Source of the DNA: Blastococcus litoris
GTDB lineage: Bacteria > Actinomycetota > Actinomycetes > Mycobacteriales > Geodermatophilaceae
NCBI RefSeq assembly: GCF_003075095.1
Contig: NZ_QCZF01000006.1
Location: forward strand, 287,881-351,880
Reading direction: 5' to 3'
Length of the DNA: 64,000 bases
Shown: positions 26,047-34,806 of the stretch, piece by piece
How the letters are laid out: every line of letters begins with the position of its first letter
Position numbering within the stretch: the stretch's first letter is position 1
Translations under genes and position numbers: made by a program
Notes under the pieces: generated by a model
Databases searched by the model: none
Told to the model about the DNA's origin: nothing
The model's input: the letters and a program-made list of their open reading frames with translations, nothing else

Positions 26047-26364
26047 CTAGCTCCCGCGGTAGGTCGAGTACGCGAAGGGGGAGAGCAGCAACGGCACGTG
26101 GTGGTGCTCGGCCGGCTCGGCGATGGAGAAGGTCAGCACCACCTCCGGCCAGAACGCCTCGCGGTCCTGCTCGGCGAACCACCGGCCGGTGGCGAAGACC
26201 AGGCGGTGCGTGCCGAGCGCCGTGGCGTCCTCGGTGAGCCGGCAGCGCCCGTCGTGGTCGGTGACGCCCTCGGCGATCAGCTCCTGGTCGGCGTACAGCC
26301 GGACGAAGATCCCCGCCGCCGGCCGGCCGAGCACCGCGTCGAGCACGTGCGTCGACACGCTCAC
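26047..26364 (-). CDS. uraH: 5-hydroxyisourate hydrolase (transthyretin-like)
   Basis: A 105-residue HIU hydrolase. The opening STHVLDAVLGRPAAG and the closing SPFAYSTYRGS carry the hallmark YRGS tail and active-site His/Arg residues that distinguish it from true transthyretin. It converts 5-hydroxyisourate to OHCU. GTG 26364 overlaps the OHCU decarboxylase stop by 4 nt, so translation is coupled. No signal peptide. Confidence 0.95.
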   Translation of the reverse strand: MSVSTHVLDAVLGRPAAGIFVRLYADQELIAEGVTDHDGRCRLTEDATALGTHRLVFATGRWFAEQDREAFWPEVVLTFSIAEPAEHHHVPLLLSPFAYSTYRGS

Positions 26365-26858
26365 GAGACGAGAGCCTTCACGCGGAGCGCGGTGATCTGC
26401 GCCAGCTGCTCGGTGACCTCGGCGCGCTCGGCCTCCTCGTCGTTGCCCAGCCGCCGCTCCAGCTCGGCCAGCATCTCCTCGGGCGACCGCCCCGAGGCAC
26501 GGATCAGGAAGACGTGGTCGAAGCGCTCCTCGTAGCGGCGGTTGCCGTCCAGCAGCGCCTCCCGGGTCGCGTCGTCGGCGCCGGACACCGAGCTCTGCTC
26601 CCGCCGGGACGACTCCGCCTCGGCGGTCGACCCCTCGACCCGGTCGCCGATCCGCGGGTGCGCGGCGAGGGCGATCGCGACGTCCTCCCACGGCAGCGCG
26701 CGGGCGACCTCCTCGGCCCGGGCCACCAGCGTCTCGGCGTCCCGGTACGGCCGTCCGGCCGCCACCTCCGCCGCGAACCGCGGCGCGGCGTTGCAGGCCC
26801 GCAGGTCCTGGACGGCCCGGTCGGCCGGCTCGTCGTTGAACTCGTCGAGGCTCGCCAC
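26361..26858 (-). CDS. uraD: OHCU decarboxylase
   Basis: A 165-residue enzyme making S-allantoin from 2-oxo-4-hydroxy-4-carboxy-5-ureidoimidazoline. The catalytic His is in AAHPRIGDRVEG, and Glu/Arg in DGNRRYEERFDHVFLIRASGRSPEEML complete the family block. GTG 26858 is chosen because it precedes the first conserved helix, though its ribosome site is weak. It is the first gene of the urate operon and starts 44 bp from the divergent malate synthase gene, so one control region could serve both. Confidence 0.93.
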   Translation of the reverse strand: MASLDEFNDEPADRAVQDLRACNAAPRFAAEVAAGRPYRDAETLVARAEEVARALPWEDVAIALAAHPRIGDRVEGSTAEAESSRREQSSVSGADDATREALLDGNRRYEERFDHVFLIRASGRSPEEMLAELERRLGNDEEAERAEVTEQLAQITALRVKALVS

Positions 26859-26902
26859 GGTGAGAGGATGCCAGCTCGGCCGGTCGGAGGAAGGTGCGGC
26901 GA

Positions 26903-28474
26903 GTGGTGGACGTGCGCGTGGAGGGCCCTCCGGTCGAGCGGGGCGAGGAGATCCTGACCCCCGAGGCGCTGGACTTCGTCGCGGGCCTGCAGACCCGGTT
27001 CGGCACCCAGCGCGACGCGCTGCTCGCCGCCCGCGCGACCCGCCGGGCCGAGATCGCCGCCGCGCGGCGGATCGACTTCCGGTCCGAGACCGCGGCGATC
27101 CGTGACGGCGACTGGCGGGTGCCGCCACCCCCGCCCGGGCTGGTCGACCGCCGGGTCGAGATCACCGGCCCGACCGAGCCGAAGATGGCGATCAACGCCC
27201 TGAACTGCGGCGCGAACGTCTGGCTGGCCGACCTGGAGGACGCCAACACCCCGCACTGGCGCAACGTCGTGGGCGGGCAGGTGGTGCTGAAGGACGCCGT
27301 CCGCCGCACGCTGGCGTTCAGCAGCCCCGACGGCCGGGAGTACCGGCTGCGCGAGGACGGCGAGCTGCCGACGATCGTCCCGCGCCCGCGGGGCTGGCAC
27401 CTGCCCGAGCGGCACCTGCTGGTGGACGGCGAGCCGGCGGTCGGCGCGCTGGTCGACGCCGGGCTCTACCTGTTCCACAACGCGCAGGAGCAGCTCGACC
27501 GCGGCAGCGGGCCCTACTTCTACCTGCCCAAGATGGAGGGCCACCTCGAGGCGGCGCTCTGGAAGCTCGTCTTCGACCACGCCGAGCAGGTGCTCGACCT
27601 CCCGGCCGGCTCGATCCGCGCCACGATGCTCATCGAGACCATCCCGGCCGCGTTCGAGATGGAGGAGATGCTGCACGAGCTCGGCCCGCACGCCGCCGCG
27701 CTCAACGCCGGCCGCTGGGACTACCTGTTCAGCGTCATCAAGGTCTTCCGCGACGCCGGCCCCGAGTTCGTCCTGCCCGACCGCGCGGCGGTCACGATGA
27801 CCGCGCCGATGATGCGCGCCTACACCGAGCAGCTGGTCGCCGTCTGCCACCGGCGCGGGGCCCTGGCGATCGGCGGCATGGCCGCGGCCATCCCCAGCCG
27901 GCGCGACGCCGAGGCGAACGAGCGCGCGCTGGCGAAGGTCCGCGAGGACAAGACCCGCGAGGCCGGCGACGGCTTCGACGGTTCGTGGGTGGCCCACCCC
28001 GACCTGGTCGGCGTCTGCCGGGAGGTCTTCGACGGCGTCCTCGGCGACCGGCCCCACCAGCTCGACCGGCTGCGGGACGACGTGCACGTCACCCCGGAGC
28101 AGCTGCTCGACGTGGCCGGCGTCCCGGGGGAACGCACGCTGGCGGGCCTTCGGGCCAACATCGAGGTGGCCATCCGCTACCTGGCGGCGTGGCTGGCCGG
28201 CAACGGCGCGGTGGGCATCCACGGGCTGATGGAGGACGCCGCGACCGCGGAGATCAGCCGCTCCCAGGTGTGGCAGTGGGTCCACGCCGGCGTCGAGCTG
28301 GACACCGGGGAGACGGTCACCGAGGAGCTGGTCCGCCGGGTCATCGACGAGGAGGTGGCCGGCATCGGCGAGCTCGACCGGCTGGACGACGCCCGGCGAC
28401 TGTTCGAGCAGGTCGCGCTGGCCGACGAGTTCCCCGACTTCCTGACCCTGCCTGCCTACGGGCTCGTGGAGTGA
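26903..28474 (+). CDS. aceB: Malate synthase A
   Basis: A 523-residue malate synthase, which condenses glyoxylate with acetyl-CoA. Family blocks: INALNCGANVWLADLEDANTPHW, ATMLIETIPAAFEMEEML with the Mg-binding Glu, LNAGRWDYLFSVIK, and the C-terminal MEDAATAEISRSQVWQWVHAG containing the catalytic Asp. Length fits the A type. GTG 26903 follows GGAGGAAGG by 8 nt; a GTG at 26894 overlaps that site. It diverges from the urate operon and its stop overlaps the DUF6986 gene as GTGA. Glyoxylate released by downstream ureide breakdown is the likely source here, as no isocitrate lyase is present. Confidence 0.95.
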   Translation: MVDVRVEGPPVERGEEILTPEALDFVAGLQTRFGTQRDALLAARATRRAEIAAARRIDFRSETAAIRDGDWRVPPPPPGLVDRRVEITGPTEPKMAINALNCGANVWLADLEDANTPHWRNVVGGQVVLKDAVRRTLAFSSPDGREYRLREDGELPTIVPRPRGWHLPERHLLVDGEPAVGALVDAGLYLFHNAQEQLDRGSGPYFYLPKMEGHLEAALWKLVFDHAEQVLDLPAGSIRATMLIETIPAAFEMEEMLHELGPHAAALNAGRWDYLFSVIKVFRDAGPEFVLPDRAAVTMTAPMMRAYTEQLVAVCHRRGALAIGGMAAAIPSRRDAEANERALAKVREDKTREAGDGFDGSWVAHPDLVGVCREVFDGVLGDRPHQLDRLRDDVHVTPEQLLDVAGVPGERTLAGLRANIEVAIRYLAAWLAGNGAVGIHGLMEDAATAEISRSQVWQWVHAGVELDTGETVTEELVRRVIDEEVAGIGELDRLDDARRLFEQVALADEFPDFLTLPAYGLVE

Positions 28475-29730
28475 ACGGCGCCCTGCCGGAGGACCTGTAC
28501 GCGGAGCTCGACCGGCTGCTGACGCCGGGCGATGCGCTGCGGCTGGCCCGGTACCCGGGTGAGTGGCCGCAGCGGCAACCGGTGCACACCTGCTACGTCC
28601 CTGCCGACGCCGTCGTCCCGGGGCTGGCGGCGTCCTGGGGGAGCGCGGCCCTCGAGGCCCTCGACGAGCACGGACTGCCCGACCTGGGGCTCGACCCCGC
28701 CCTGGTGGAGGAGGTGCTGCCCCGCGTGCGGCACAAGCTCGCCACCGAGGCGGTCGAGGACCTCCGGGTCGACGCCGAGGACGGCTACCGGGGCGGCCCC
28801 GACCACGAGGACGACGACGTGCTGCGGGCCGGCGCGGTCCTCGCGGCGGACGTGCAGGGGGGCACGGCGCCGCCGTCGGTCGGCATCCGGGCCAAGTCGC
28901 TGGAGGCGCCGACCCGCCGCCGCGGCGTCCGCTCGCTGGACCTCTTCCTCGGGACCCTGGCCGGGCAGGGTCCCGGCCGGGCGGTGGTCACGCTCCCGAA
29001 GGTCACCGACGTCGACCAGGTGAGGGCGTTCCTCACCGTCCTGGAGGCGCTGGAGGGGGCGCACGACGTCGCCCTCGACCTGGAGCTGCAGATCGAGACC
29101 CCCCAGGCGGTCCTCGGCCCCGACGGCACCGCCCCGCTCGCGCGCATGGTGCACGTCGCCGGCCCGCGGCTGGTCGGGCTGCACTACGGCACCTACGACT
29201 ACAGCGCCTCGCTCGGGATCTCCGCGGCGTACCAGGCGGCCAACCACCCGGCGGCCGACTTCGCCAAACACCTCATGCAGGTCGCCGTCGCCGGCACCGG
29301 CGCCCACGCCGTCGACGGCTCGACCAACGTCCTACCGGTCGGCCCCCGCGAGCACGTGCACGAGGCGTGGCGCATCCATGCGCACCTCGTCCGCCGCGCC
29401 CTGGTGCGCGGCTTCTACCAGGGCTGGGACCTGCACCCGGCGCAGCTGGTGACCCGCTACCTCGCGACGTACGCCTTCTTCCGCGCCGCGCTCCCGGCGG
29501 CGGCCGAGCGGTTGGCCGGCTACCTGGACCGCAGCGACGGCGGGGTGCTCGACGAGCCCGCGACGGCGCGGGCGCTCGCGACCGTCGTGCTGCGCGGGCT
29601 GGACTGCGGCGCGGTCGACGACGAGGACGTCCGTGCCGCCGGTGGTCCGGATCGGCAGGTCCTGGATAGTGTTGCTGGCCGGCGGCCCGGGGGAGCCGAG
29701 GTGGTCGCCGATCGTCGTCCGGCCCGCTGA
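28471..29730 (+). CDS. DUF6986, HpcH/HpaI- or CitE-like aldolase family
   Basis: A 419-residue protein, often annotated as an aldolase. The TIM-barrel HpcH/HpaI-like features are VTLPKVTDVDQVRAFL, LDLELQIETPQAVLG (a Glu metal ligand as in CitE) and VGLHYGTYDYSASLGI. Reaction unproven. GTG 28471 overlaps the malate synthase stop, so it is translationally coupled to it. Position suggests it acts on a C4 or ureido acid made while urate carbon flows through glyoxylate. The last ~30 residues are low-complexity. Confidence 0.88.
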   Translation: MNGALPEDLYAELDRLLTPGDALRLARYPGEWPQRQPVHTCYVPADAVVPGLAASWGSAALEALDEHGLPDLGLDPALVEEVLPRVRHKLATEAVEDLRVDAEDGYRGGPDHEDDDVLRAGAVLAADVQGGTAPPSVGIRAKSLEAPTRRRGVRSLDLFLGTLAGQGPGRAVVTLPKVTDVDQVRAFLTVLEALEGAHDVALDLELQIETPQAVLGPDGTAPLARMVHVAGPRLVGLHYGTYDYSASLGISAAYQAANHPAADFAKHLMQVAVAGTGAHAVDGSTNVLPVGPREHVHEAWRIHAHLVRRALVRGFYQGWDLHPAQLVTRYLATYAFFRAALPAAAERLAGYLDRSDGGVLDEPATARALATVVLRGLDCGAVDDEDVRAAGGPDRQVLDSVAGRRPGGAEVVADRRPAR

Positions 29731-29765
29731 CCGATGTGCGGCGGGCCGCCCCGAGAGGTCCTGCG

Positions 29766-30413
29766 ATGAGCGCTCTTCCCGTCGCCGCCTGCCCCACCGA
29801 GGCGGAGCTCGAGTTCGACCGCCAGGTCGACGCGCTGGTGATGACCGGCCTGCCCGAGGCCATGGAGCTGGCCGAGGCGTGCTTCCGCGCGTGCGCCGAG
29901 CCGCTGCGCGACCTGCTGCCACCGGTGACCGGCGAGGTCGGGCGCATGCCGTTCGTCGTCGTCTTCCCCCGCATGCCGGTCGTGCCGGTGCTGGAGACCG
30001 TGCACACCCTCGGGGGCACCGGCTTCACGACGCTCTCGGAGGAGGAGCTCGCCGCCTTCCGGCCGCTGCCGGAGCTCGACGTCCCGGGGAGCCCCTACCT
30101 GCTGCTGGACGTCGACCTCGGAGCCGACACCGTCGGCCAGCCACCCGGCGACGTCCTCCCGCGGATCACCGCCGCGGGGCGGTCGCCGCTGACCGTGGCC
30201 GAGGGGCTGGCCCTCCTGGTGTCCGACCCGGGCGCCCTGCACAGCCGCGGCTGCTTCTCGGTCGCCGGATCGCGGGCGGGCGACATGCGGGTGCCCGCCT
30301 TCTGGACGAGCGCCCGCCGGCCGCGGCTGGGATGGTGCTACCAGGGGGCGCCGCACTCCTGGCTGGGCACCGCGTCCTGCTCCGGGCGGCTCGGTGAGCA
30401 GCACGCCGTCTGA
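29766..30413 (+). CDS. DUF5701 family protein
   Basis: A 215-residue protein recognised as DUF5701 by the segments ELEFDRQVDALVMTGLPEAMEL, MPFVVVFPRMPVVPVL, PYLLLDVDLGADT and the Cys/Trp-rich end RPRLGWCYQGAPHSWLGTASCSGRLG. No signal peptide or membrane helix. Role unknown. ATG 29766 has GAGAGG 7-8 nt upstream. It lies 35 nt after DUF6986 on the same strand but has no evident link to urate catabolism. Confidence 0.8.
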   Translation: MSALPVAACPTEAELEFDRQVDALVMTGLPEAMELAEACFRACAEPLRDLLPPVTGEVGRMPFVVVFPRMPVVPVLETVHTLGGTGFTTLSEEELAAFRPLPELDVPGSPYLLLDVDLGADTVGQPPGDVLPRITAAGRSPLTVAEGLALLVSDPGALHSRGCFSVAGSRAGDMRVPAFWTSARRPRLGWCYQGAPHSWLGTASCSGRLGEQHAV

Positions 30414-30468
30414 CGCGTCGCCCCGGATGCGGACCGCGTGACGCCATGCCACAGAATGAACGCTCATC

Positions 30469-30486
30469 GACCGGCGCCGGCCGGTC
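30469..30486 (+). terminator. Possible hairpin terminator after DUF5701 gene
   Basis: GACCGGC (30469-30475) pairs perfectly with GCCGGTC (30480-30486) around a GCCG loop, 55 nt after the DUF5701 stop and 22 nt before the next start. No T-run follows. It could also be part of the leader of the MEDS gene. Confidence 0.35.
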
Positions 30487-30507
30487 ACGTCTTCCCACGG
30501 GGGGCTG

Positions 30508-31497
30508 GTGGACCGCTCTGCGACGGAGTGCTCGTCGCCCCTCGTGCCCAACCAGCGTGGGCACGTGACGCACACCGGGGCCGTCGTCGCCGGCGAGCAG
30601 GAGCTGCTCGCGGTGGCGCTGCCCTTCCTCGACGCGGGCCTGCGGGCCGGTGACCTCGTCGCCCTCGCCTGCCCGGCGGACACCGTGGCGCTGCTCTCCC
30701 GCGAGCTGGGTGCCCGGGCGGCCGCGGTCGAGTCCGAGCCCCGGCTGAACCTCCTGGGCTCCCGCGCTCCGGACGCCCTCACCGCCTGCGCCCGCTACCT
30801 CGAGCGCGCGAAGGACTCGGCGTCCGGCCGGCTGCGCGTCTTCTCGGAGGTCGACTTCGGGCCGGACCCGGCTGACTGGCGGGAGGGCCAGCGGTTCGAC
30901 GCGGTGACCAACCGCCTGCTCGGCGACGAGCCCATGGACATCGTGTGCGTCTACGACAGCCGGCGGCTGGACCCCTCCGTGGTGGACAGCGTCCGCGCCA
31001 CCCACCCGACCCTGGTCGACGAGCGGGGCCGGTTCGTGCCGAACCCGGCCTTCCAGGACCCGGGCACCTACGTGCCGTCCCTGCCGCTTCCCCGGGAGCC
31101 GGTCGAGGACGGCGACCCCGTGTTCGCCGTCGACGACGCGCGCACGCTGGCGGGCCTGCGGCACCAGCTCGGCGCGGCGATCGCTGGCATCGTGCCCGAC
31201 CGGGAGCAGCAGGAGGACCTGCACCTGGCGGTCAGCGAGATCGCCGCGAACGCCTTCCGGCACGGCACCCGGCCGGTGTCCGCCCGGGTGTGGGCCGGCA
31301 GCGACCGCATCGTCTGCGTGATCTCCGACCGCGGCACGTCCTACGGGGACCCGCTGAGCGGTTTCGTGCCGGCGCACGGCCTCGACCTCTCCCGCGGCGG
31401 CATGGGCCTGTGGCTGGCCCGCAAGCTCTGGGACCACGTCGACGTGCTCCCGAGCCCGGCCGGCTTGAGCGTCCGGCTGAGCACCCGCCTCCGGTGA
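30508..31497 (+). CDS. MEDS-domain sensor with HATPase (anti-sigma-like)
   Basis: A 329-residue protein. An N-terminal MEDS (DcmR-type sensory) domain spans about 20-185, with LLAVALPFLDAGLRAGDLVALACPA as its core. A HATPase_c domain follows at 210-325, with N box VSEIAANAFRHGT, G1 ISDRGTS and G2 LSRGGMGLWLARKL. This pairing is common in actinobacteria and is thought to link small-molecule sensing to partner switching. No phosphorylatable His domain, so not a classical histidine kinase. GTG 30508 has a G-rich stretch immediately upstream. Confidence 0.87.
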   Translation: MDRSATECSSPLVPNQRGHVTHTGAVVAGEQELLAVALPFLDAGLRAGDLVALACPADTVALLSRELGARAAAVESEPRLNLLGSRAPDALTACARYLERAKDSASGRLRVFSEVDFGPDPADWREGQRFDAVTNRLLGDEPMDIVCVYDSRRLDPSVVDSVRATHPTLVDERGRFVPNPAFQDPGTYVPSLPLPREPVEDGDPVFAVDDARTLAGLRHQLGAAIAGIVPDREQQEDLHLAVSEIAANAFRHGTRPVSARVWAGSDRIVCVISDRGTSYGDPLSGFVPAHGLDLSRGGMGLWLARKLWDHVDVLPSPAGLSVRLSTRLR

Positions 31498-31513
31498 CCG
31501 AACGCGTCGCTGC

Positions 31514-31548
31514 TTGACGCACAGTTGCCTCACTGCTGAGGTACCCGG
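31514..31548 (+). promoter_or_regulatory. Promoter with MarR-type inverted repeat before NmrA-like gene
   Basis: TTGACG (31514-31519), 17-nt spacer, then TGAGGT (31537-31542) puts +1 at about 31549, the GTG start codon. An inverted repeat TGCCTCA-CTGC-TGAGGTA (31526-31543, one mismatch per arm) lies over the -10. The MarR regulator encoded in the same operon is the obvious candidate ligand. There is no room for a ribosome site, so the mRNA is probably leaderless. Confidence 0.55.
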
Positions 31549-32406
31549 GTGATCGTGGTGACCGCGGCAGGCGGTGCGACCGGCTCCGCCGTCGTCCGGG
31601 CGCTGTGGTCCCGGGGACGCCGGGTGCGCGCCCTCGTCGGTGGGAGCCAGGAGTACCCGGAGCTCACCGCCCTGAGCGCCGACGTCGTCGCCACCGACCT
31701 CACCGACCCGACCGCGGTCGAGCCGCTGCTGGCCGGGGCGGAGGCGCTCTACCTGATCTGGCCGAACTTCGACCCGGGCGAGACCGGCGGCGCGACCGCG
31801 CTGCTCGCGGCGGCCCGCCGGGCCGGCGTCGGCCGCGTCGTCTACCACTCGGTCCTGCGCCCGCAGGCGCGCGCCATGCCGCACCACGCGGCGAAGGACC
31901 GGGTGGAGGAGGCGCTGGACGCTGCCGGGCTGCGCTGGCGCGTGCTGCAGCCGTGCGCCTACGCCACCAACCTCGACGGGCAGCTGGCCGGCGTCGCCGC
32001 CACGGGGACCTTCCGCAGCACGTGGGGGCTGGAGCAGGCGCAGTCGCTGGTCGACCTGCGCGACGTCGCCGACGCCGCGGCCGTGCTGCTCACCGAGGAC
32101 GGCCTGGACGGCGGCACGTTCGAGGCGGTCGGGCCCGAGCCGCTGACCGCCGCCCGCATCGCCGAGCTGCTCGGCACCTGGCTCGGCCGGGAGGTCCGCG
32201 CGGTCGACGCCGTCCCCGAGGGGCCCGTGCCACCGGCCGACGACTACGCCGCCCACTGCGCGCGGCTCATGTTCGACCACTACCGGGCGCACGGCTTCAC
32301 CGGCAGCCCGCGCGTGCTGGAGGCCCTGCTCGGGCGTCCAGCGCGGACGTTCAGCGACCACCTCGCCGCGGTGGAGCTGCCGAGCGCAGCCGGAGAACTA
32401 CGGTGA
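31549..32406 (+). CDS. NmrA-like NAD(P)-binding epimerase/reductase
   Basis: A 285-residue atypical SDR. The N-terminal cofactor loop is VTAAGGATGSAVVRAL (GxxGxxG type), strand 2 ends in RALVGG, and the middle contains VYHSVLRPQ and WRVLQPCAYATNL instead of a full YxxxK triad. Such proteins are quinone reductases, isomerases or redox sensors; which one cannot be told. GTG 31549 sits at the predicted transcription start. It shares an operon with the MarR gene (GTGA overlap), which may sense the same electrophile or quinone. Confidence 0.85.
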   Translation: MIVVTAAGGATGSAVVRALWSRGRRVRALVGGSQEYPELTALSADVVATDLTDPTAVEPLLAGAEALYLIWPNFDPGETGGATALLAAARRAGVGRVVYHSVLRPQARAMPHHAAKDRVEEALDAAGLRWRVLQPCAYATNLDGQLAGVAATGTFRSTWGLEQAQSLVDLRDVADAAAVLLTEDGLDGGTFEAVGPEPLTAARIAELLGTWLGREVRAVDAVPEGPVPPADDYAAHCARLMFDHYRAHGFTGSPRVLEALLGRPARTFSDHLAAVELPSAAGELR

Positions 32407-32915
32407 GCGACATGCGAGACGCCGTCGACCTGATCCTCGCGCAGTGGGAACGGGAGCGGCCGGACCTCGACTGCTCGCCGATGGGGATCATCGGGCGGAT
32501 CACCCAGCTGCAGCGCGAGGTGTTCCTCGCCCAGCGGACGACCTTCGCTCGCTACGGCCTCGATGCGCCCGCCTTCGACGTCCTGGCCGCGCTCCGGCGG
32601 GCCGGGGAGCCCTACCAGCTCACGCCGACGGCCCTGATGCGGACGGCGCTGGTCACCTCCGGCGCCATCACCCAGCGGCTGGACCGGCTGGAGGAGAAGG
32701 GCCTCATCACCCGCGAGCGCAGCGAGGCCGACGGCCGGGCGGTGGTGGTCACCCTGACCGCGGCCGGCCGGGCCGCGCTGGACGCCGCGCTGCCCGACCA
32801 CCTGGAGACCGAGCGGGAGCTGCTGGACGGGCTCTCGGAGCGCGACCGGGAGCAGCTCGCCGACCTCCTGCGCCGGCTCCTGGTCGCGCGTGGGCGGGTG
32901 CCGCAGGAGCCCTAG
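32403..32915 (+). CDS. MarR-family regulator
   Basis: A 170-residue MarR protein. A helical N-terminus (PMGIIGRITQLQREVFLAQRTTFARYGL) is followed by the winged helix LTPTALMRTALVTSGAITQRLDRLEEKGLITRERSEADGRAVVVTLT and a C-terminal dimer helix. GTG 32403 overlaps the NmrA-like stop; ATG 32412 is an alternative. It resembles the MarR protein at 53609 in its opening (a QWERERPD-like stretch). Likely autoregulator via the inverted repeat at 31526-31543. It converges with the GGDEF gene, overlapping stops by 4 nt. Confidence 0.9.
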   Translation: MSDMRDAVDLILAQWERERPDLDCSPMGIIGRITQLQREVFLAQRTTFARYGLDAPAFDVLAALRRAGEPYQLTPTALMRTALVTSGAITQRLDRLEEKGLITRERSEADGRAVVVTLTAAGRAALDAALPDHLETERELLDGLSERDREQLADLLRRLLVARGRVPQEP

Positions 32916-34744
32916 CGGGTCAGGGCGTCCAGCAGGCTGCGCGAGTCCTTGCCCGAGCGCTTGGCGCGGTACATGGCGGTGTCGGCGGCGTGCAGCAGCC
33001 GCTCGGCCGTGTCGCCGCGAGCACCCAGCGCGCCACCGATGCTGGCGGTGACCGACACCGTGGTGCCGGCGATGGCCATGGGCGCGCGCAGCGAGGCCAG
33101 CAGGCGGTCGGCGACGTCGCGCAGGCGCTCGCCGTCGGCGTCGCTCAGCAGCACCGCGAACTCGTCGCCACCGAGCCGGGCGACGACGTCGTCGGCGCGG
33201 ACGTCGGCGGTCAGCCGCGCGGCGACGGCGAGCAGCAGCTCGTCACCGGCCGCGTGGCCGAGGCTGTCGTTGACGGCCTTGAAGTCGTCGACGTCGACGA
33301 AGAGCACCGCCGGCGGTGCCGCGGCGTCGATCGCCGCGGTGGCCGTGGCCAGCCGGTCGGAGAACGCGGCGCGGTTGAGCAGGCCGGTGAGCGGGTCGGT
33401 CTGGGCCTGGCGGCGCAGCTCGTCCTCGAACAGCTTGCGGTCGGTCACCTCGCGGAAGTTGACCACCCACCCCTCGATGCCGACGGCGTCCACCCGGCCG
33501 CTGATCCGCATCTCCACCCAGCGGGTGCCGCCGGAGGCGTGCTGGACGCGGATGTCGGTGTCCACCACGCCGGACTCGATGTCGCTGGCGCTGCCGGCCT
33601 CGGCGACCGCGGCGCGCAGGCGCGGCTGGTCGCGGGGGTCGGCCAGGTCGATGGCGTTGCGGCCGAGGTAGTAGGCCGGCGGCCGGCCGAGCAGCGACTG
33701 CACGGCCGGGCTGATGTAGGCGATGGAGCCCGACGCGTCGACGATCGTGATGACGTCCGCGGCGTTCTCCAGCAGCAGCTGCAGACGGGCCTCGCTGGAC
33801 ACCAGGGCCGCGCGGGTGCGCTCGCGGTCGCGGTTGAGGGCGGTCAGCCGCCACAGCGCCATGCCGGTGAGCAGGGCGCTGCCGGCCCCGAGCAGGTAGC
33901 CGGTGCCGCCCTGCCCGATGGTCCACAGGATCAGCAGCGCCGGGCTGATCAGCAGGGCCGCGCCCAGGCCGAGCACCCGGGACGATGCGGCGTCCTGGTC
34001 GGACTCGGGACGGCGGCCCATGGCCGCGACCGAGGGGTGCCGGGCGGCGAGCACGAGGGCGGCGACCGCCAGCAGCGGCAGCGGGTCGAGGAAGGCCGAC
34101 TCCCGCAGGGTGCCCACGAACAGGCGGCCGCCGTAGCCGACGACCGTCAGGACCGCGGCGGCGAACAGGGCCATCGTGGTGACCGAGCGGCCGCCGCGGG
34201 ACATGGCGAGCGGGACGCAGACGATGAGCATGACGGCGGTCAGCAGGGGCGTGCCGACGCCCAGCTCGACGACGTCGGCGGTCATCGAGCCCCGGTCGCC
34301 GGTCATCGCCAGCAGCGCGAGGCCGGCGGCGAGCAGCAGGGTCGCGGTGTCGATCCAGGCGGCCCGGTCGCGGCGGCGCCGTCCACGGCGGACCACCCCG
34401 AGGGCGCCCACCACCATGGCCGCGTACGCCGCGATGTCGAATCCGGACTCGACGGCCCCGGCGGCTCCCTCGGCGACCCCGGCGAGCTGGACGACCTCGG
34501 CGACGCAGCTCAGGGCGAAGAACGCCAGGCCCAGGCCGAGCCCGCGCCAGGCGACGACGAGCGGCGTCCGGTGCCGGCGCAGGGCCACCCGGACCCCGGC
34601 CAGACCGAGCCCGAACAGGACGATCTCGGCCGCCGGGCGCCCTGGGCCCAGCGGGACGAACGCGACGATCAGCGCGACGAGCAGCACCGCCAGCGCCGCG
34701 TGCAGCCAGGCGGCACGGGCGGTCGGACCGGCGGGAGCGCTCAC
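32912..34744 (-). CDS. Membrane PAS-GGDEF diguanylate cyclase
   Basis: A 610-residue protein. About eight to nine hydrophobic segments fill residues 10-300, followed by a PAS domain (about 315-430: LENAADVITIVDASGSIAYISPAVQSLLG) and GGDEF (about 440-605). The active motif is LGGDEFAVLL, and an RxxD product-inhibition site (RADD) lies five residues before it. Both support an active, feedback-inhibited c-di-GMP synthase. PAS suggests a small ligand or redox cue; the membrane part may be a sensor. GTG 34744. It stands alone. Confidence 0.93.
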   Translation of the reverse strand: MSAPAGPTARAAWLHAALAVLLVALIVAFVPLGPGRPAAEIVLFGLGLAGVRVALRRHRTPLVVAWRGLGLGLAFFALSCVAEVVQLAGVAEGAAGAVESGFDIAAYAAMVVGALGVVRRGRRRRDRAAWIDTATLLLAAGLALLAMTGDRGSMTADVVELGVGTPLLTAVMLIVCVPLAMSRGGRSVTTMALFAAAVLTVVGYGGRLFVGTLRESAFLDPLPLLAVAALVLAARHPSVAAMGRRPESDQDAASSRVLGLGAALLISPALLILWTIGQGGTGYLLGAGSALLTGMALWRLTALNRDRERTRAALVSSEARLQLLLENAADVITIVDASGSIAYISPAVQSLLGRPPAYYLGRNAIDLADPRDQPRLRAAVAEAGSASDIESGVVDTDIRVQHASGGTRWVEMRISGRVDAVGIEGWVVNFREVTDRKLFEDELRRQAQTDPLTGLLNRAAFSDRLATATAAIDAAAPPAVLFVDVDDFKAVNDSLGHAAGDELLLAVAARLTADVRADDVVARLGGDEFAVLLSDADGERLRDVADRLLASLRAPMAIAGTTVSVTASIGGALGARGDTAERLLHAADTAMYRAKRSGKDSRSLLDALTR

Positions 34745-34806
34745 CCCGTCCCATCGACATGACCAGCGGAAAGCTTGATCAACTCACCCCGGAGGGGGAT
34801 GCGCCC

